From Diplodia intermedia (taxonomy: Eukaryota > Ascomycota > Dothideomycetes > Botryosphaeriales > Botryosphaeriaceae), in NCBI GenBank assembly GCA_021495925.1, contig JAKEKT010000012.1, forward strand, positions 1-64,000: 64,000 nucleotides of DNA, in the 5' to 3' direction. Shown one piece after another: positions 31,705 through 43,671 of this stretch. The translations under genes and the position numbers were made by a program. The notes under the pieces are model-generated. The model did not search any database, was not told where the DNA came from, and worked only from the letters and a program-made list of their open reading frames with translations. Every line of letters begins with the position of its first letter. Within the stretch, counting starts at the first letter, position 1.

Positions 31705-34410
31705 TCATATCAGAATGTACTCGCCGTCCATTCGGTCCATGGCCTTACGCCATCTGAAAGCTTGCTTCGTGACGCCGAGTCTTGCCGCCTCGGCGGCCAC
31801 TTCAGCGTCACCGTCATTCCTGCCCGCATCGTCCTCGCGCCAAGTACGCTCGAGGACTTCAAGGCCGCTCAGGTTGTTGAAGAAACCACTTTCGCGTTGA
31901 ATCTCAATGCAGCGCTGACGAACGAGAGCGCGATGGGTTTCATCGACGCATTCGGTGCCAGTGATGAAGAGCGGCCACAACAGGAACTTGTTGACGCAGC
32001 TGGTAACGCCAATCTGGCTGATGTGGAATAGCGCCTGTGCGACCAGGTTTTGGAAGTTGAGAGCTGAGGACGGCAGGTTGGGATGCGCTAAGCGCTCTGT
32101 GTACAGCAGCGCGCTGTAGCGGAAACTTTCACTGATGTGGAGGATGTCACGCTGATCCGACGGCAATGCGTACGGCCCTGCATCGCACATGGCGGCACCG
32201 CGGCCCGTAGGCTCGAACTCCCATTGTTGCAGGCGGTCGCGAATGTCCCGCCACTCGGTCCAGAACTCATGCCGCTGATCTGCGTCGACAATGTCTAGGG
32301 GGTTTTGGTGGTGCTGCGATGCAGGCGAGCCCCAGCCGTTGCCATCGAGGCGCTCATAGCACTGCATGCTGTAGTAGTCGCCCCCGCGGCGGTTGTGCGA
32401 CGGTGAGGGCCTGGGCGTGCTGTCCGAAGGCGAGCTGACCGGTCGGTTCTGGCTGAGCAGATTTAGGCGCCCAAGGCGGGCAATCAGCTTGAACAGACGG
32501 CCCTCGCAGCCGGCCAGGTGCTCGAGGGCACCGAGATTGGTCGACAGGTCCATCATATCCAGTCTGTCGCCTTTGATCTGCGTTTCACGGTCGTTGACGG
32601 TCGACGTCATGACGTCGAACCACGTGAAAAACATCTCAACCCAGCCGATGAAGCCCGACTGCACACTGCGGTCACGCATGTCCAGCAACTTTTGCACCCC
32701 GGCAAGCTGGGTACGGAACTTGGAGAAGCCACTGTCGCAAACATGGAACAAACACAGGATGAGAAGCGTGGCGAGCACCGAGTCGTCCTTGGCCCGTACT
32801 GGGTCGGCGAGCTGCGTGTTGAGGAGCTGGATCGAGGTGGTTTTGTAGTGGACCTCTTCCGCCGACGGCTCCCCGTGCATTTCTCTTATCTCGTCGGCGG
32901 TGAGGCGAGAGTAGACCCAGTCGGGAAGAACGGCGGTGTTGCTGACCCGTTGGCCGTTGCCTAGGGCATGGAATCTTGCCTCGGTGCTCTGGCGCATGCG
33001 GATGTTGTTGATGGACAGTGCTGCAATGGCATTCTGCAGGCCTTCGCTTTCCCGAGCCAAGGGGACGACGTGCATGCGATAGGGGTTGGAGGGGCCGTCG
33101 AAGGCCACGAGGACGGGGCATATTGCCCGGTCGTAGTAGTCCAGCAGGAACTGCATGCGCGGCGAAAGACGGCGGGAGAGTGGTGACGGAAGAACGGGCA
33201 CAGCGCCATGCTCAGAAGAAGAGCCATGGCTCCCCGGCGTAGGGTCCGGAGGGGGGTGCTTGCTGCCACGGCTGTAGTAGTAGCCTGGAATGTGCGCATT
33301 GTTAGGTCCCGCTGCTGCTGTAAATGCGCCGGGGAAGAACATATCTGAGAAGCCTGACTGGCTGTATGATGCTGGTTGCATTGAATTCAACTCGGAGAAA
33401 TCCTGCAGGCTCTGGTCGGAGCTGATGCTCGAGCTTAGGTCCTCGCAAATCATGGGATAAGAGCGCGGGGCGTCATGGAAGACCAGGGACTCGGTGGAGC
33501 TGCTCATGGGGGTGCGCTGGTGCATGTAGTGCTCGTTGTACGACTGGATCATGGGATCGGCATAGGTGAAGTCGTCCGGGGTGCCGGGGAACTCGCTCGG
33601 GGAGGGGTAGTCGCCCAAGACACTGTCGCTGTAGGAGCTCAGCGGGCCGGTCGAGGTGGAGAGGCCAGTGTCGTCGTAGGAGCCGGCGAGCGTGGTGTGG
33701 AGCTTGTGCAGCGGCTTGACGGGCAGCTGGGGGCGCGGTTTGCGGGAGGCCGGCCCGCCGTAGCCGTCCAGGTGCTCTCCGAAGCCGGGCAGATGCCAGC
33801 CCATGTGCTGCGGGGCGGGCGGCGGGATGGAGATGGGGCTGGTGGCGTCCAGGCCCGGGTACTCGTGCACTGGCGGGCTGCGGATGGGCGAGGGCGACTT
33901 GACGTCACTGGCCTGGCTGGCCTGGCTGATCTGGCTGATCTGGCTGATCTGGCTGATATTGCTTGCGCGCCGTGCCTGCTCGTACGACGGGACCTGCGGT
34001 GGGCTGGAGACGGAGGGCTGGGCGGCCGTCTGCGCGACGGGCTTCGCCTGGGACATGCTCTGAGCGCGCTCCCGCGCCGGCGGCGACGAGGGCGACTTGG
34101 GCACGGGGAGGCTCATGCCGCGCAGCTTGCCTCTGCTGGCCACGCCCACGCCCCAGGTCAGCGTGGTGCGGTAGCCGGAGCACTCTTTGCCCAGGTCGAT
34201 GCACTGGGTGCAGTACGGGCGGCGGCGGTCGCATTTTGCCTGGCGCTTCCGGCAGGTGAAACAGTCCTCAGTCGCACCCGTGGCAGGCGCTCTCCTGCGG
34301 CGCTTGCGGGGCGCGGCCGTCGGGGTGTTGGGGAGAGCAGCAGCAGCAGCGGCGGCGGTCGAGGTGGACGCGGACGACGACGAGGGCGGCGGCGGCGGTA
34401 AGGACGACAT
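31705..34410 (-). CDS. Zn2Cys6 transcription factor with fungal-specific regulatory domain
   Basis: Single exon of 901 residues. The binuclear zinc cluster near residues 50-77 (CFTCRKRQAKC then CTQCIDLGKEC) has spacing CX2CX6CX6CX2CX6C and is preceded by the basic stretch PRKRRRRAP. The segment after the cluster, TLTWGVGVASRGKLRGMSLP, is shared by a subgroup of these regulators. A long Ser/Pro-rich linker carries the ISQ repeat. The C-terminal half has fungal transcription-factor (DUF3468-like) features: VLATLLILCLFHVCDS, FFTWFDVMTSTVNDRE, YSALLYTERL and KFLLWPLFITGTEC. The frame stays open to 34758, but the extra 116 residues look non-coding, so the ATG at 34410 was chosen. A nuclear regulator of unknown targets; the adjacent transporters could be among them, but nothing shows it. 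Confidence 0.93.
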   Translation of the reverse strand: MSSLPPPPPSSSSASTSTAAAAAAALPNTPTAAPRKRRRRAPATGATEDCFTCRKRQAKCDRRRPYCTQCIDLGKECSGYRTTLTWGVGVASRGKLRGMSLPVPKSPSSPPARERAQSMSQAKPVAQTAAQPSVSSPPQVPSYEQARRASNISQISQISQISQASQASDVKSPSPIRSPPVHEYPGLDATSPISIPPPAPQHMGWHLPGFGEHLDGYGGPASRKPRPQLPVKPLHKLHTTLAGSYDDTGLSTSTGPLSSYSDSVLGDYPSPSEFPGTPDDFTYADPMIQSYNEHYMHQRTPMSSSTESLVFHDAPRSYPMICEDLSSSISSDQSLQDFSELNSMQPASYSQSGFSDMFFPGAFTAAAGPNNAHIPGYYYSRGSKHPPPDPTPGSHGSSSEHGAVPVLPSPLSRRLSPRMQFLLDYYDRAICPVLVAFDGPSNPYRMHVVPLARESEGLQNAIAALSINNIRMRQSTEARFHALGNGQRVSNTAVLPDWVYSRLTADEIREMHGEPSAEEVHYKTTSIQLLNTQLADPVRAKDDSVLATLLILCLFHVCDSGFSKFRTQLAGVQKLLDMRDRSVQSGFIGWVEMFFTWFDVMTSTVNDRETQIKGDRLDMMDLSTNLGALEHLAGCEGRLFKLIARLGRLNLLSQNRPVSSPSDSTPRPSPSHNRRGGDYYSMQCYERLDGNGWGSPASQHHQNPLDIVDADQRHEFWTEWRDIRDRLQQWEFEPTGRGAAMCDAGPYALPSDQRDILHISESFRYSALLYTERLAHPNLPSSALNFQNLVAQALFHISQIGVTSCVNKFLLWPLFITGTECVDETHRALVRQRCIEIQRESGFFNNLSGLEVLERTWREDDAGRNDGDAEVAAEAARLGVTKQAFRWRKAMDRMDGEYILI
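33912..33957. repeat. 9-bp tandem repeat inside the regulator gene
   Basis: Five units of CTGGCTGAT/CTGGCTGGC. On the coding strand they read (I/A)-S-Q repeated in the linker, so length change keeps frame. Likely polymorphic between strains. Confidence 0.85.
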
Positions 34411-35598
34411 GACTCTGGACGAAAGCTTCGCTCGACGGGGGCAACCTAATCGGCAGGATTGACGGGGCGGAGGTGTAGATCCAGGCCGAGGAGGATGGGA
34501 GCTATTCTTGAGGGCGTCTGGCGGTGCATTATTTAGAGGAACAGGCGCCTGAGATAAGATCAACACCGGGGGCCGCTGGCAGCGCCAAGCGCAGCTGTCG
34601 CGCGGAGGGAAGGAGGATCTGGCGGGCAGTTGGAGAGCGTTGCGCCCTCCCTGCCCGCGGCCGTGGCGTGAAGAAGGGGTGCATATCAACCCCACACAGC
34701 GGTGCTGCGTAGGGTAACATCGCCTTAGCTGCGATGCGCGCGATCCCACCAATCGCACGCGTGCCTGAGCAGGCCCGTTTGGGCGCGACGTCCGGCCAGG
34801 GTCGCCGGCAGACGAGCGCTGAGGGGCCGCAGCCGCTGCGCCCGCGGCGCGCCGTGCTCAATCTCGCGCCCTGCGAATCAGCGCCGTGTGGCAGGCGGAC
34901 CCGGCCGATGGCGCCCAACTTTAATCACCCGCCTGCATGGAAGCCGTTGGCGGGTGCGCCGAAGATGCGAGCGAAGTGCCCCGGGCTTCTAGCGTGCTTC
35001 TGCGGGCTGGGCCAGCCAATGCGCGCGCGCGCAGCCACAGCGCCGCCCGCGACGCACTGCACCGCCCATCGTGCCCATCGTCATCGCCCGCTCGGCGTCG
35101 CCGCGAGTGACACGCAGCCAATCGCGCCGCGAGGCCGGGAGCCGCGTGCTGAGGCACCGCCATCGTCGATGCTGGCCGGCCTATCTGCGAGCGTGCTGCT
35201 ATTCTGGCTGAAGCCGGCGACCCGTGCGCGCGGCGCGTCGATAACGCGAGCGGCAGGCCGGCTGATGGAATCAGGCAATCGCGCCGTCCCCAGTGCCCCC
35301 ACGGCTGAACTGAGTGCGAGCAGGCCGCCGACGATCATGCAAGCCACAGTAGCAGCACCTGGCGCCTTCCGAGGTCCAGCAGGCGATCCGGCGAGCCCAG
35401 ATAAGGGAGCAAAAGCGCGCCCCGTCGCCGTCGCTACGAGTACCTAGCGCGTCGCTTGCACGGCGTTCATGCACAGGAACTGGGTCCGCCGCACGTGAGC
35501 GGCAGCCCTGGCACTACACCTGCAGCCCGCCGCAGCACGCAGCCTGTCGTGTGGTGGAGCAGCTGCCAGCCAATTGCCCGCCCGCCCAGCACCTCCAC

Positions 35599-35662
35599 CA
35601 GACCCAGCTCCTGCTCCAGCTCCAGCTCCAGCACCACCAGCACCAGCACCAGCTCCAGCACC
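35599..35662. repeat. CCAGCT/CCAGCA hexamer microsatellite
   Basis: About ten head-to-tail CAGCTC and CAGCAC hexamers in a row. All frames across it are open, which explains several spurious low-complexity frames here. Confidence 0.85.
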
Positions 35663-37367
35663 GCCTCCGGCCGTGCCAGCCAACGCGGACCCGCTTCAGC
35701 TCGCAGGCGCAGGCGCCGGGCGGGGGCCTGGTGCAGTGCGACGGCCGGTGGAGCAGAGGCGCTGCGCACCGTGCAATGGGCGACGCTTGGCGGAGCTTGA
35801 GCGGAGCAGCGGCGAAGCTTCATCCTGCCGCCGGTGCTGCAAGCCGTCCGTCGCGGGCCTGCATTGCACCGCACAGCTGACCCGCTGACAGCCGGCGCGA
35901 GGGTGTAGGTACTTATTCCCGACAATGGCGTGTGATGCGGTCATGGGGCGGCGGGCTGCGGGCTTTTTGCTTGCGCTCCGCACTTCAGGCAAAACGAACG
36001 AAAACCAACGCCGGCGGAGCGCAGTCGAGTCGCGCCTCACGTGCCGGCGGTCTGGACGCGCTTGGCTGCGGCCGTACTGTGTTGCTGCTGCTATTTGACT
36101 TCGCAGTCGCCGCGTTACCACATGACATTACGGGCCCTGGCCCCGCGGCGCGACGGCGCGCTAGCTGCGAGCCTAAGGTAGATTCGACGGCGCGCGCTGC
36201 TAATTCCAACGCCTGCCGACTCGACTTCATCTCGACACCAGCGACTCTGTGGGCCTCCGCAAGCCAGCCGGGCCGCGCGAGCTCACGCCCTCTGTCCCGC
36301 CCCAGACCCCGCCGGCATTGCACCGCGTCCGCCGGGCTTGTCGTGCACGGCCCGCCCGTCCATGTCCATCGCAAGAGATGGCCTTCGACCCGCCGCAGAC
36401 GGGCTGAACACTTGCGGCTTCGCGGGCTCTCAGTTGCGGCGCCACTCCATGCTCACCACCCTGCGCTCTGCGCGCCTGCGCCGCTGAATCCGCCGCTGCC
36501 ACTGGTCGAGATTGACGCCGGCACGCGCGTTCCTCTGCTGCGACTGCTGCTTTCCCCTCGTGCTGCGTCTGCGGTGGGCCATTCATCGTGTCTGCGGAAC
36601 CGGCCCCCATGCCGCACGCCGCCAAGGCCCGATTCTTCAGGTGTCCGCGCCGCACTTTCTGCCTCAACGCTGAATAGAAACCACCAGGAGCCTGGATCCC
36701 GTTCGTGCGGCGCGGCTCACGCCGTTCCACATGCAGCCGACCGTGGCCCTCGCCCGCAATCTTCAAGGGCCGAGCCGGGGCCCTGCCCGCGTTCATTGGC
36801 CCCTTGGATCCAGTCCAGGTCTTTGTTTCCTCACCACTTTGCCTACCTGTCTCACTTGGGATTTGCCGGCACTTTGGCAGCGTTCGATCCTTTGCCCCAG
36901 CATCCCTGTCTCGGTGAGCCTTGCCGTGGCTGACGTCCACCACACACCACACATGGTCTCCCTGTGCCCCTTCCGGGCCTGCTTTCGTTGTTCCTGCACC
37001 TTTCCGGTGCGACTTCACAGCCAAGCTCTCTTCCATGGGTTCCTAGGAGATGCTCCGCTTATGAGAGTTCGAGGCTCCTTTTCCTTAGCGGCCAGAGCTT
37101 CGCCTTACTCGCTTCGTACTGCTGGATGACGGCACCGCGTGCTTCAGCTTCTTGCCTGCAGCAGCCCACTACCACGGCCTCCTGAAGAAAAGGCCACAGG
37201 GTGTATGGCTGGCTGCATGCGCCGCACAACGATCAGCAATGGCTAGAACCCCGGTGCGGAAGTCCAGGACAACATAAAATCCGGCTGGGGACGACCGCTC
37301 GCTCTGGCACTGCATCCCCACCCTTCTTCATCACAGCTCACCCCTCGAATACTATGTCAACTTCCCC

Positions 37368-37691
37368 ATGAGTGCTGCTGGCCAAGGACAAAGCGCAGCA
37401 GCAGGCAATGGAGCTGGAGAGAGGTCTGGAGATGCAGCGAACAGAACTGGGGGAACCAGCGGCGCGTCGGATGGAAGTGGTTCTGGTGGTAGCGGTGAGG
37501 GATTCTATCGCCACCCGTGCTGCTGGCGCTTACAGCGCCCCTGCAAGTTCTGGGTCTTTCAAAATGGCGACGCCTGCCAAAGATGCCAGGTAGGAGACGC
37601 CAATCCTGCAGTCATGGAAGGCACGGCTGACGCCATGTAGTCGGAAGGACGTGGGTCAAGGAGGGACCAGCCTCAACAGCCTCCCTCCTGA
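37368..37691 (+). CDS. Candidate small cysteine-rich protein
   Basis: Proposed two exons, 37368-37589 and 37641-37691, around a 51-nt intron (CAG/GTAGGA donor, GGCTGACG branch point, ATGTAG acceptor); 90 residues. A Gly/Ser/Ala-rich first half is followed by a compact segment with CC, C, C and C spaced as HPCCWRLQRPCKFWVF then CQRCQ, which could bind a metal. It has no signal peptide and no family name I can give. Unspliced, the frame would end at 37640. A five-codon upstream ORF (ATG at 37354) ends exactly across the proposed start. Confidence 0.4.
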
Positions 37692-40600
37692 GAGGCCCAG
37701 CTTCCAGCACCCCCGATTCCGATCGAGCAGCATGCGTGTTGGACGCATTGAGCAAGATTGACAAGTGCGGTTGGACTTTCAGACTCGAGGTGCGATCTGT
37801 CACACCTCGTGGCATCCGGTGACTGAAGATTGTGTTTTCCCACGCGTTTCCCTTGCAGTGGACATATTTCTTTTGCTCTGCGTTTCCACGGGAGGCTAGC
37901 GCTCGAGTACGGCACACGGCAGCACAGTCATTACCGCCCTGTTCTGAGAATCAGATGCTTTTGCCCAGGCAGATTCATGCGCACGATAATTGCCCCCAAA
38001 CACGTGCCGCCCGGCGCTTGCAGTCGCCGTGAAGTTGTGCGCGTGCAGGCGGGCTGCACCTATCGGATGACAGTTGCGTCTGGATTGCCGCGGTGCCGTA
38101 GGGCTTGCCGCTCGCTAACGTCGGTTACTCATGCCAATCCTGCCGTCTCGGTCTAGCGCTCTCCGCGCCCCGGACCCTGCGATGCGCGCTTCCTGGCGGC
38201 GTCCAGCGCAGCGAATGCTGTCATCGACCGTTTCTGCACAGATCTGGCTTCGCCGGCCTTGATCTGAGAAAGCCATGTGTGAGATGCCGCGGGTGTCTAC
38301 GTAGCGACCTTGTCCAGCCCAGCCCTGCACTTGCATGCGCTTATGAGGACACGAGACTTCTCCGCACCGCTGGACAGACGTCTCGGCGATCCGGCCAAGA
38401 GCGTCGTCCCTCGCCGGCCCTGTCGCCGGTCCTGACGCCGTGACGGCGAGCACATAGGTCTACACCGTTTACTGCTTCTGGCACGCTGGCAGCGGCGGCA
38501 AGGACTCGAACTGCGGGGCTCCGGTCCGGCCAATGGGCGCTGTGCGCCAAGGCCAAAGCTTATCTAGCAATCGAGCGAAGTCTCTCTGCATGCCATCTGA
38601 GATCTCTCATCGTCGACGTGGGCGAGCAACATGATGCGGCGCTGGATGTTTACCCCGCCTTCAGGATAGGATGGCGTGCACGGCCGTCGCATCATGTGCA
38701 GGACTCTTATGTCGACGGCGCAGGCCTCAGCTGGCCCTGGCTTGTGCGACGTCAGGTTGGGCGCGCGAGCTGGAGCAGGAGCCACGGCGTAAGCCGGGCT
38801 TGGAGCGCTGCAAGCACGCAATTCAGCGCCGTGGGCGCTGTTGCACACGAGGCCGCGCGGCCCATACGCTCCTTGAAAACTCGCAGCCTCCCAGAACTGC
38901 AACGTCGACTTCGCTCTCGAGCGCGCCTTGTTCAACCGACCGACATACCAGACCACCTTCGGACCCCACAGCGGTTGGACCAATACTCGCACCGGCCGGG
39001 GGGCACCAGCATGGCTTCTCTCGCTCCGGGCTCCAGCTTTCCGAGCCGGAGTCTGTCAAGTAGGGCGAGCGTCGGTGCGAAGAAAACTGGCGGAACTTTT
39101 GAGATTGACGCGCCGCGGCTTGGCTGGACGGATCAGAGCGACAGCGCTTCGTCGCCCGCAGCCTTCCCATGACATGCTGGAACCGGGCACGCGCAGCCTT
39201 GGATATTGAGCGCTGCTTCGAGCCCCACTCGCCCGCCACAGACAGCATGCATTTCTTACCCGGTTGCCGGACCCTGGATTCTCTGAAGGATTCGCTCCAT
39301 CACGCCGTCGCCCTGTCAGACACGACTTCGATAGGCATTCGGCCTCGAAACCAGCCCAAGAGTGGCTCCATTCCTGCCGCTAAGACTCCCGCCATCGGAT
39401 TTTAGCGGGCTCCGCAGCCGTACAAGACTGATTCAATTACTCGCTTGACAGCAACGCTCGGACGGCCCCGTTGCAGACTCCTGCTCGATGCCCTTGGAAA
39501 GACCGACTTGAGCATGCGCAAGCGAATTGTCTGCAAGCCACCTGATCTGGATGGACCCCTCCCCGATGGAAGACTGCGCCGGCCTTGCGCCGGCAACCAT
39601 GGCTTCCAGTTCAGGTGCCGAAGCAGCCAAAAACAGAGTCATAGCATAGATCAATATGCTTCGACGCCTTATCGCCATGGTCCGCCGGTGCACGGGCGTC
39701 GTGGTGGTGATGCAGCTTTGGCGGGCCATGCATCATCGCCAGGAGCAAAAGGACGATAACAGCGCAGCGGCGCTTGCAGAAGCCGCACGTCCCCACGCCG
39801 CCGGTTTGGGAGCATGGCCCGACGAGGGTGCAGGTAAGGCTCATACGGGCCGAGGCCGAATGAACCCTCGTCAGGTGTAGGCGATTACCTGCCCAATGCG
39901 GTTGAGGCTCCCGCGCTCGCGAGCAGGGGTGGCCCTGGCCGAGGCGCGCAGCTGAGGCCTGGCTGGAAGCAAGGAACGAAGATCAAACTAAGGCCGGCGG
40001 ATCATCTGGGGAAAGGGACAATGGACTACGGACGCAAACGCGCCTGGCCCCTTTGATCGGCGCTGCTTCTTCAGACGTGTACGCGAGCATGCATGTCCCG
40101 CTGCCGAGCCCTGCACGCCTTCAGCCTCGCAGCCTCGTTGCCCCTGGTCCTTGCCGTCCACAATCGCTACTCCACGGTAGGTGGCGGTCTCCGCTTCTCC
40201 TACTGTGAATCGGTCCGTCGTCCTGACTCTTGCGACCGTGTATTGGATCTCGCGAAAGAAGGCTGATTTAGTAGCAGGGCCATGCAATGCCAATGACCCG
40301 GGGACTCCGACACTCTGTCTAGGCAATTCCTCCTGGTTTGCTCCGATGCGCGCGAGATTATCCTCCGAGGCGGCGACGACCGAGTAGCCAACAATCACCT
40401 GCTACAATCAACACGACGTCGACAGTCTCTGGGCAGCTCTCCTTTCCCGCGCGCGGGTCAATCACATCAATACTGCACCGGACGGAGTCCACGGCCCTGC
40501 ATGCCCTCCCAGAGAGGGCGTGGGGCGGCCTTGCGTATTGTCGTTACGAACCGTCTCGTCGGTGGTCGATTGGCCTTTCACTCAATGCAGAAGAGGTGCA

Positions 40601-41199
40601 TGTTTCGATGGATATGATTAGGGTCTCACCACCTGCAACGGCCCGTCGCTCGGGAATCGACGGGTGCGAAGTGGCTCCATGTCCCGTTGCCAGTCGCGAA
40701 ACTTTTTCCTCATTCGAGCATGCGACGGATGATCGACAGCGACGCTGCTGCGACGCTCGGAGATGAGCGAGCGCATTGTTGTCGACGAGGCACAGAGGCT
40801 CCACAACGCGTCTTGCCGCTCGTTTCAGGTACCAGACCAGATCTCCAACGGCGGGCCGCCAGGAGGGGCTGCAGAGATAAGTCTTCTCCACCACTACTGT
40901 CGCTCGCAAGCACGACGTCGGACATTGCTGGTCCAAGTCGGCGCATGTAGCCTCCGCGCTTGTAGGTACGGCCGTAGCGTGGCTGCTAGTCGAGGCAAGC
41001 AGCGGCTCGGAGCGCGACATTATTGCACCGTATTGTGAGACACGGGCATCTTCTTCTTATCCCGCTTCTTCTTCTGCCCTCGAGATCACTGTTCAATGCT
41101 AGCTGCTGACTAAGAACCCAAACGCCCAGACTCATATCTCGCGCACCCAGACCCACCTAGGGACCATCGCGTCGCACGCACGAGCCCGGCCGGCCCGTT

Positions 41200-43212
41200 T
41201 TACTGGGGCTTGCTGTTCAAGATCAAGTTCTCTTCGCTCGCCAGCCTCTCGGCCGTGGTCTTGAACAGACGGGGGATGCCCGTGTGCTCAAAGGGGACGG
41301 CATGCAGAATCATGTCGGCGAGGCCCTTGGACGACAGGAAGATCAGCGGCATGCCGTGGCCGTTGAAGCCGGCCATGAGGAACTGGCCGGGCTTGGACGG
41401 CACCTCGCCGATGTGCGGCATCATGTCGGCCGTGTACTGCGAACAGCGGTCAGTGGGTGATGCGGCGGGAGGAAGACTCGACCTACGCCCATGATGCCGG
41501 TCCAGAGGGAGTCGAGGCGGGCGTCGCTGTGCTCCCAGCCGCGGTAGTTGCGCTGCATGAAGCCGGGGAAGTGCTGCTTCGCGGGCTCGATGAGCGAGGC
41601 GTCGTCGGTGACGCCGTACCAGTGGCTGCGGTCGTGCCAGAACCACTGCTTGGCGCCGCCGATGACGATGCTGCCGTCGGGGCGGGTGATCTGGTAGTCG
41701 TAGATGCCCGGGGCGTAGCGCAGCTGGCAGAGAGGGTCAGAGGGTCAGAGGGCCAGGCATGGAGTGCTGCGGGGGGCGGATGACGCCATTCCCTTACGTA
41801 CGCTGTAGGTGTTGGGCAGGTGCGGGCAGGCGGCGCCCGGCGGCACGGCGAGCCTGCTGCAGATGCCCTTGACGGGGATGATCTTGTCGCGATACTGCGG
41901 CGCGACGCCGGCCGTGTAGGCGTTGGTGCAGTAGACGACCTGCCGGGCGCGCAGCTGGCCGCGCGGGGTGCGGACGCTCCACCAGCCGTCGGCGTCGCGC
42001 GCCTCGCCCACGCTGGTGACGGGCGTGTGCGTCTGCAGGTTGACGCCGCGCCCGACGGCCAGCCCCAGGAGGTGCATGACCAGCTTGTACGGCCTGCCGA
42101 GTGGTTCGCGTCAGTGCCAGTCTAGTGCGATGCCCCGCCCCGCCACCACCACCGCCGCCGATCGCCAGCGCGCGCAGCGCTGTCGCTGCTTCTCGCTGGC
42201 TACCGCTCGATGACGGCCATCCTTCGCGACCCAGCCGGAGCGCGCGAGAGCCGGTCCCAAGCCGTCGACCGTGCTGCTGCGCGCCGCGCCCCTTGCATGC
42301 GCACGCAAGAGGCAGCACCGCCGGCCTGGACAGAAGCCCACCGGAGCAAGAAGCTTATTTCCCCGCGCTCCCTCGTCGCAATCTATTCTCCTGCTCTCCA
42401 CCTCGTCCAATGCTCGGTCCGGCTTGCGCAACAATAACGAAGGGCGGACTCACCAGACATGGCCGGCGGTGAAGGTGAAGGCGCACTTTGCGCCCTTGAC
42501 CCCGGAGGTCATCTCGGCCGCCGCGCCCTCGGAGAAGAAGACGTCGCGCACCGAGGGCCGGCCCTGGGCCTGCAGCTCGAGGAACTCGGCCTTGCACTTG
42601 GCGGCGTGCGCGGCGTCGAGGCAGACGTCGACGGCGCGCGTGAGGCCAAAGTCGCAGTCGATGCGCTCGCGCTCCACCAGCTCCTTGACCGCGAGCACCT
42701 GCGACGCCTCGAACGCCGCCAGCTCGTCCGCCGCCTCGGCCCCGAACAGCGCCGTGTACTTGGGCACCTGGAAGTAGACGTCCGGCTTGAGGTGGCCGCC
42801 TGTTTTTTTTGTTGCCACCCGTCGTCAACGCTGCGCGCTTTGCTCCCGGGGGGGTGTATGTATATGTATGCGTACCATTCCTTCCCGTCGCTCCCGAGCA
42901 CGCCTCGCGCGCCTCCAGTATCGTGATCCTGGGCGGATTCGGGTTGTCTTTCAGCAGGTGGTATGCCGTCGACGCGCCCGAGTAGCCTGCGCCGATGATG
43001 ACAATGTCCGTCTCGGCGGGTAGGTCGGGCGTCGTGCGCGCGCTGTCCAGCGGGTGCAGCTCCGTTCGCCAGAAGGGCGTCAGCGAGTTTGGCACAGGAT
43101 ACGGGTAGGGCGCGTGCTCGGTTGACGGCTCGGTCGAGTATATCGAGTCAGACGACGGCTTGAAGGAGCCGTCGATTTGCGAGAGGCGCGCTTGGGCAGT
43201 TTTGGATGACAT
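41200..43212 (-). CDS. FAD-dependent amine/amino-acid oxidoreductase (DAO family)
   Basis: Five exons: 43212-42876, 42799-42454, 42093-41802, 41723-41487 and 41436-41200; 482 residues. The family oxidises secondary amines or amino acids with FAD. Seen: the dinucleotide-binding fingerprint DIVIIGAGYSGASTAYHLL with the acidic ILEARE end of its second strand, the following CSGATGRNGGHLKPD loop, VVYCTNAYTAG in the middle, and the C-terminal FAD-contact region FNGHGMPLIFLSSKGLADM. It resembles fungal proteins annotated as FAD oxidoreductases near PuuB and glycine/sarcosine oxidases; the substrate is unknown. There is no signal peptide, so it is probably cytosolic or peroxisomal, though it ends NSKPQ and not in a PTS1. 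Intron 2 is 360 nt while the others are 50-78 nt. It is codirectional with the dehalogenase gene. Confidence 0.93.
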
Positions 43213-43671
43213 TCTGGCGTTTTGGTGACTATAGCTGGGTATGTATGATTGTAGCGGTTATCCTTGCGACACGGTCACTGTGCTTGCGAACGAATGTAGA
43301 TGATCGCAGGCATGGAAGAGCTGTATATAAGAAAGCTAAGTGTGTAGGGGCACTGACAACGCCGCGTGTTCATAGCTAGATAGAGCGATCGTTCGACCGG
43401 CATCGGGCGCGGAAGCACGCGCGAATGCGTCGATCGGGGCGATTCTCGCACGTTGCCAGAGGCCCAAGGGTGCTGCGTCCACTCACAGCGCGCAAGAAGT
43501 GAATGAGGGTGAGAAAGCGGTTGCGCAACGGTGGTATCGCTGCGGCCCGCACTCGTATCAGGCCGGAGAACGGCAGACAGGGATCGGAGAAGCGCGAAAC
43601 AGCCTATCGATTACATGGAGCTATGGCCTTCAATGCATGTTTGTTTGCTTTTGCGCCATCGCTCGGCTCTG
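43213..43671. other. Oxidase promoter and dehalogenase 3' flank
   Basis: 459 bp between two minus-strand genes. GTATATAAG at about 43322-43330 is a plausible TATA element, though on the minus strand it reads CTTATATAC. No gene was seen. Confidence 0.45.

Larger units (their letters stand above)
34411..41199. other. 6.8-kb GC-rich interval with almost no recognisable gene
   Basis: Only one small candidate gene (37368-37691) could be supported. Overlapping open frames on both strands (for example 35932-36933 plus and 36227-37036 minus) are low-complexity Ala/Arg/Pro sequence. It may hold the regulator's upstream region and non-coding transcripts; no structured RNA was identified. Confidence 0.5.

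Noticed and set aside
33475..34401. 308-residue plus-strand frame
   Set aside because: Antisense to the Zn2Cys6 regulator; its LADLADLADLAD run is only the complement of the 9-bp repeat.
35932..37036. 333-residue plus and 269-residue minus frames
   Set aside because: Low-complexity, overlapping each other, no family features.
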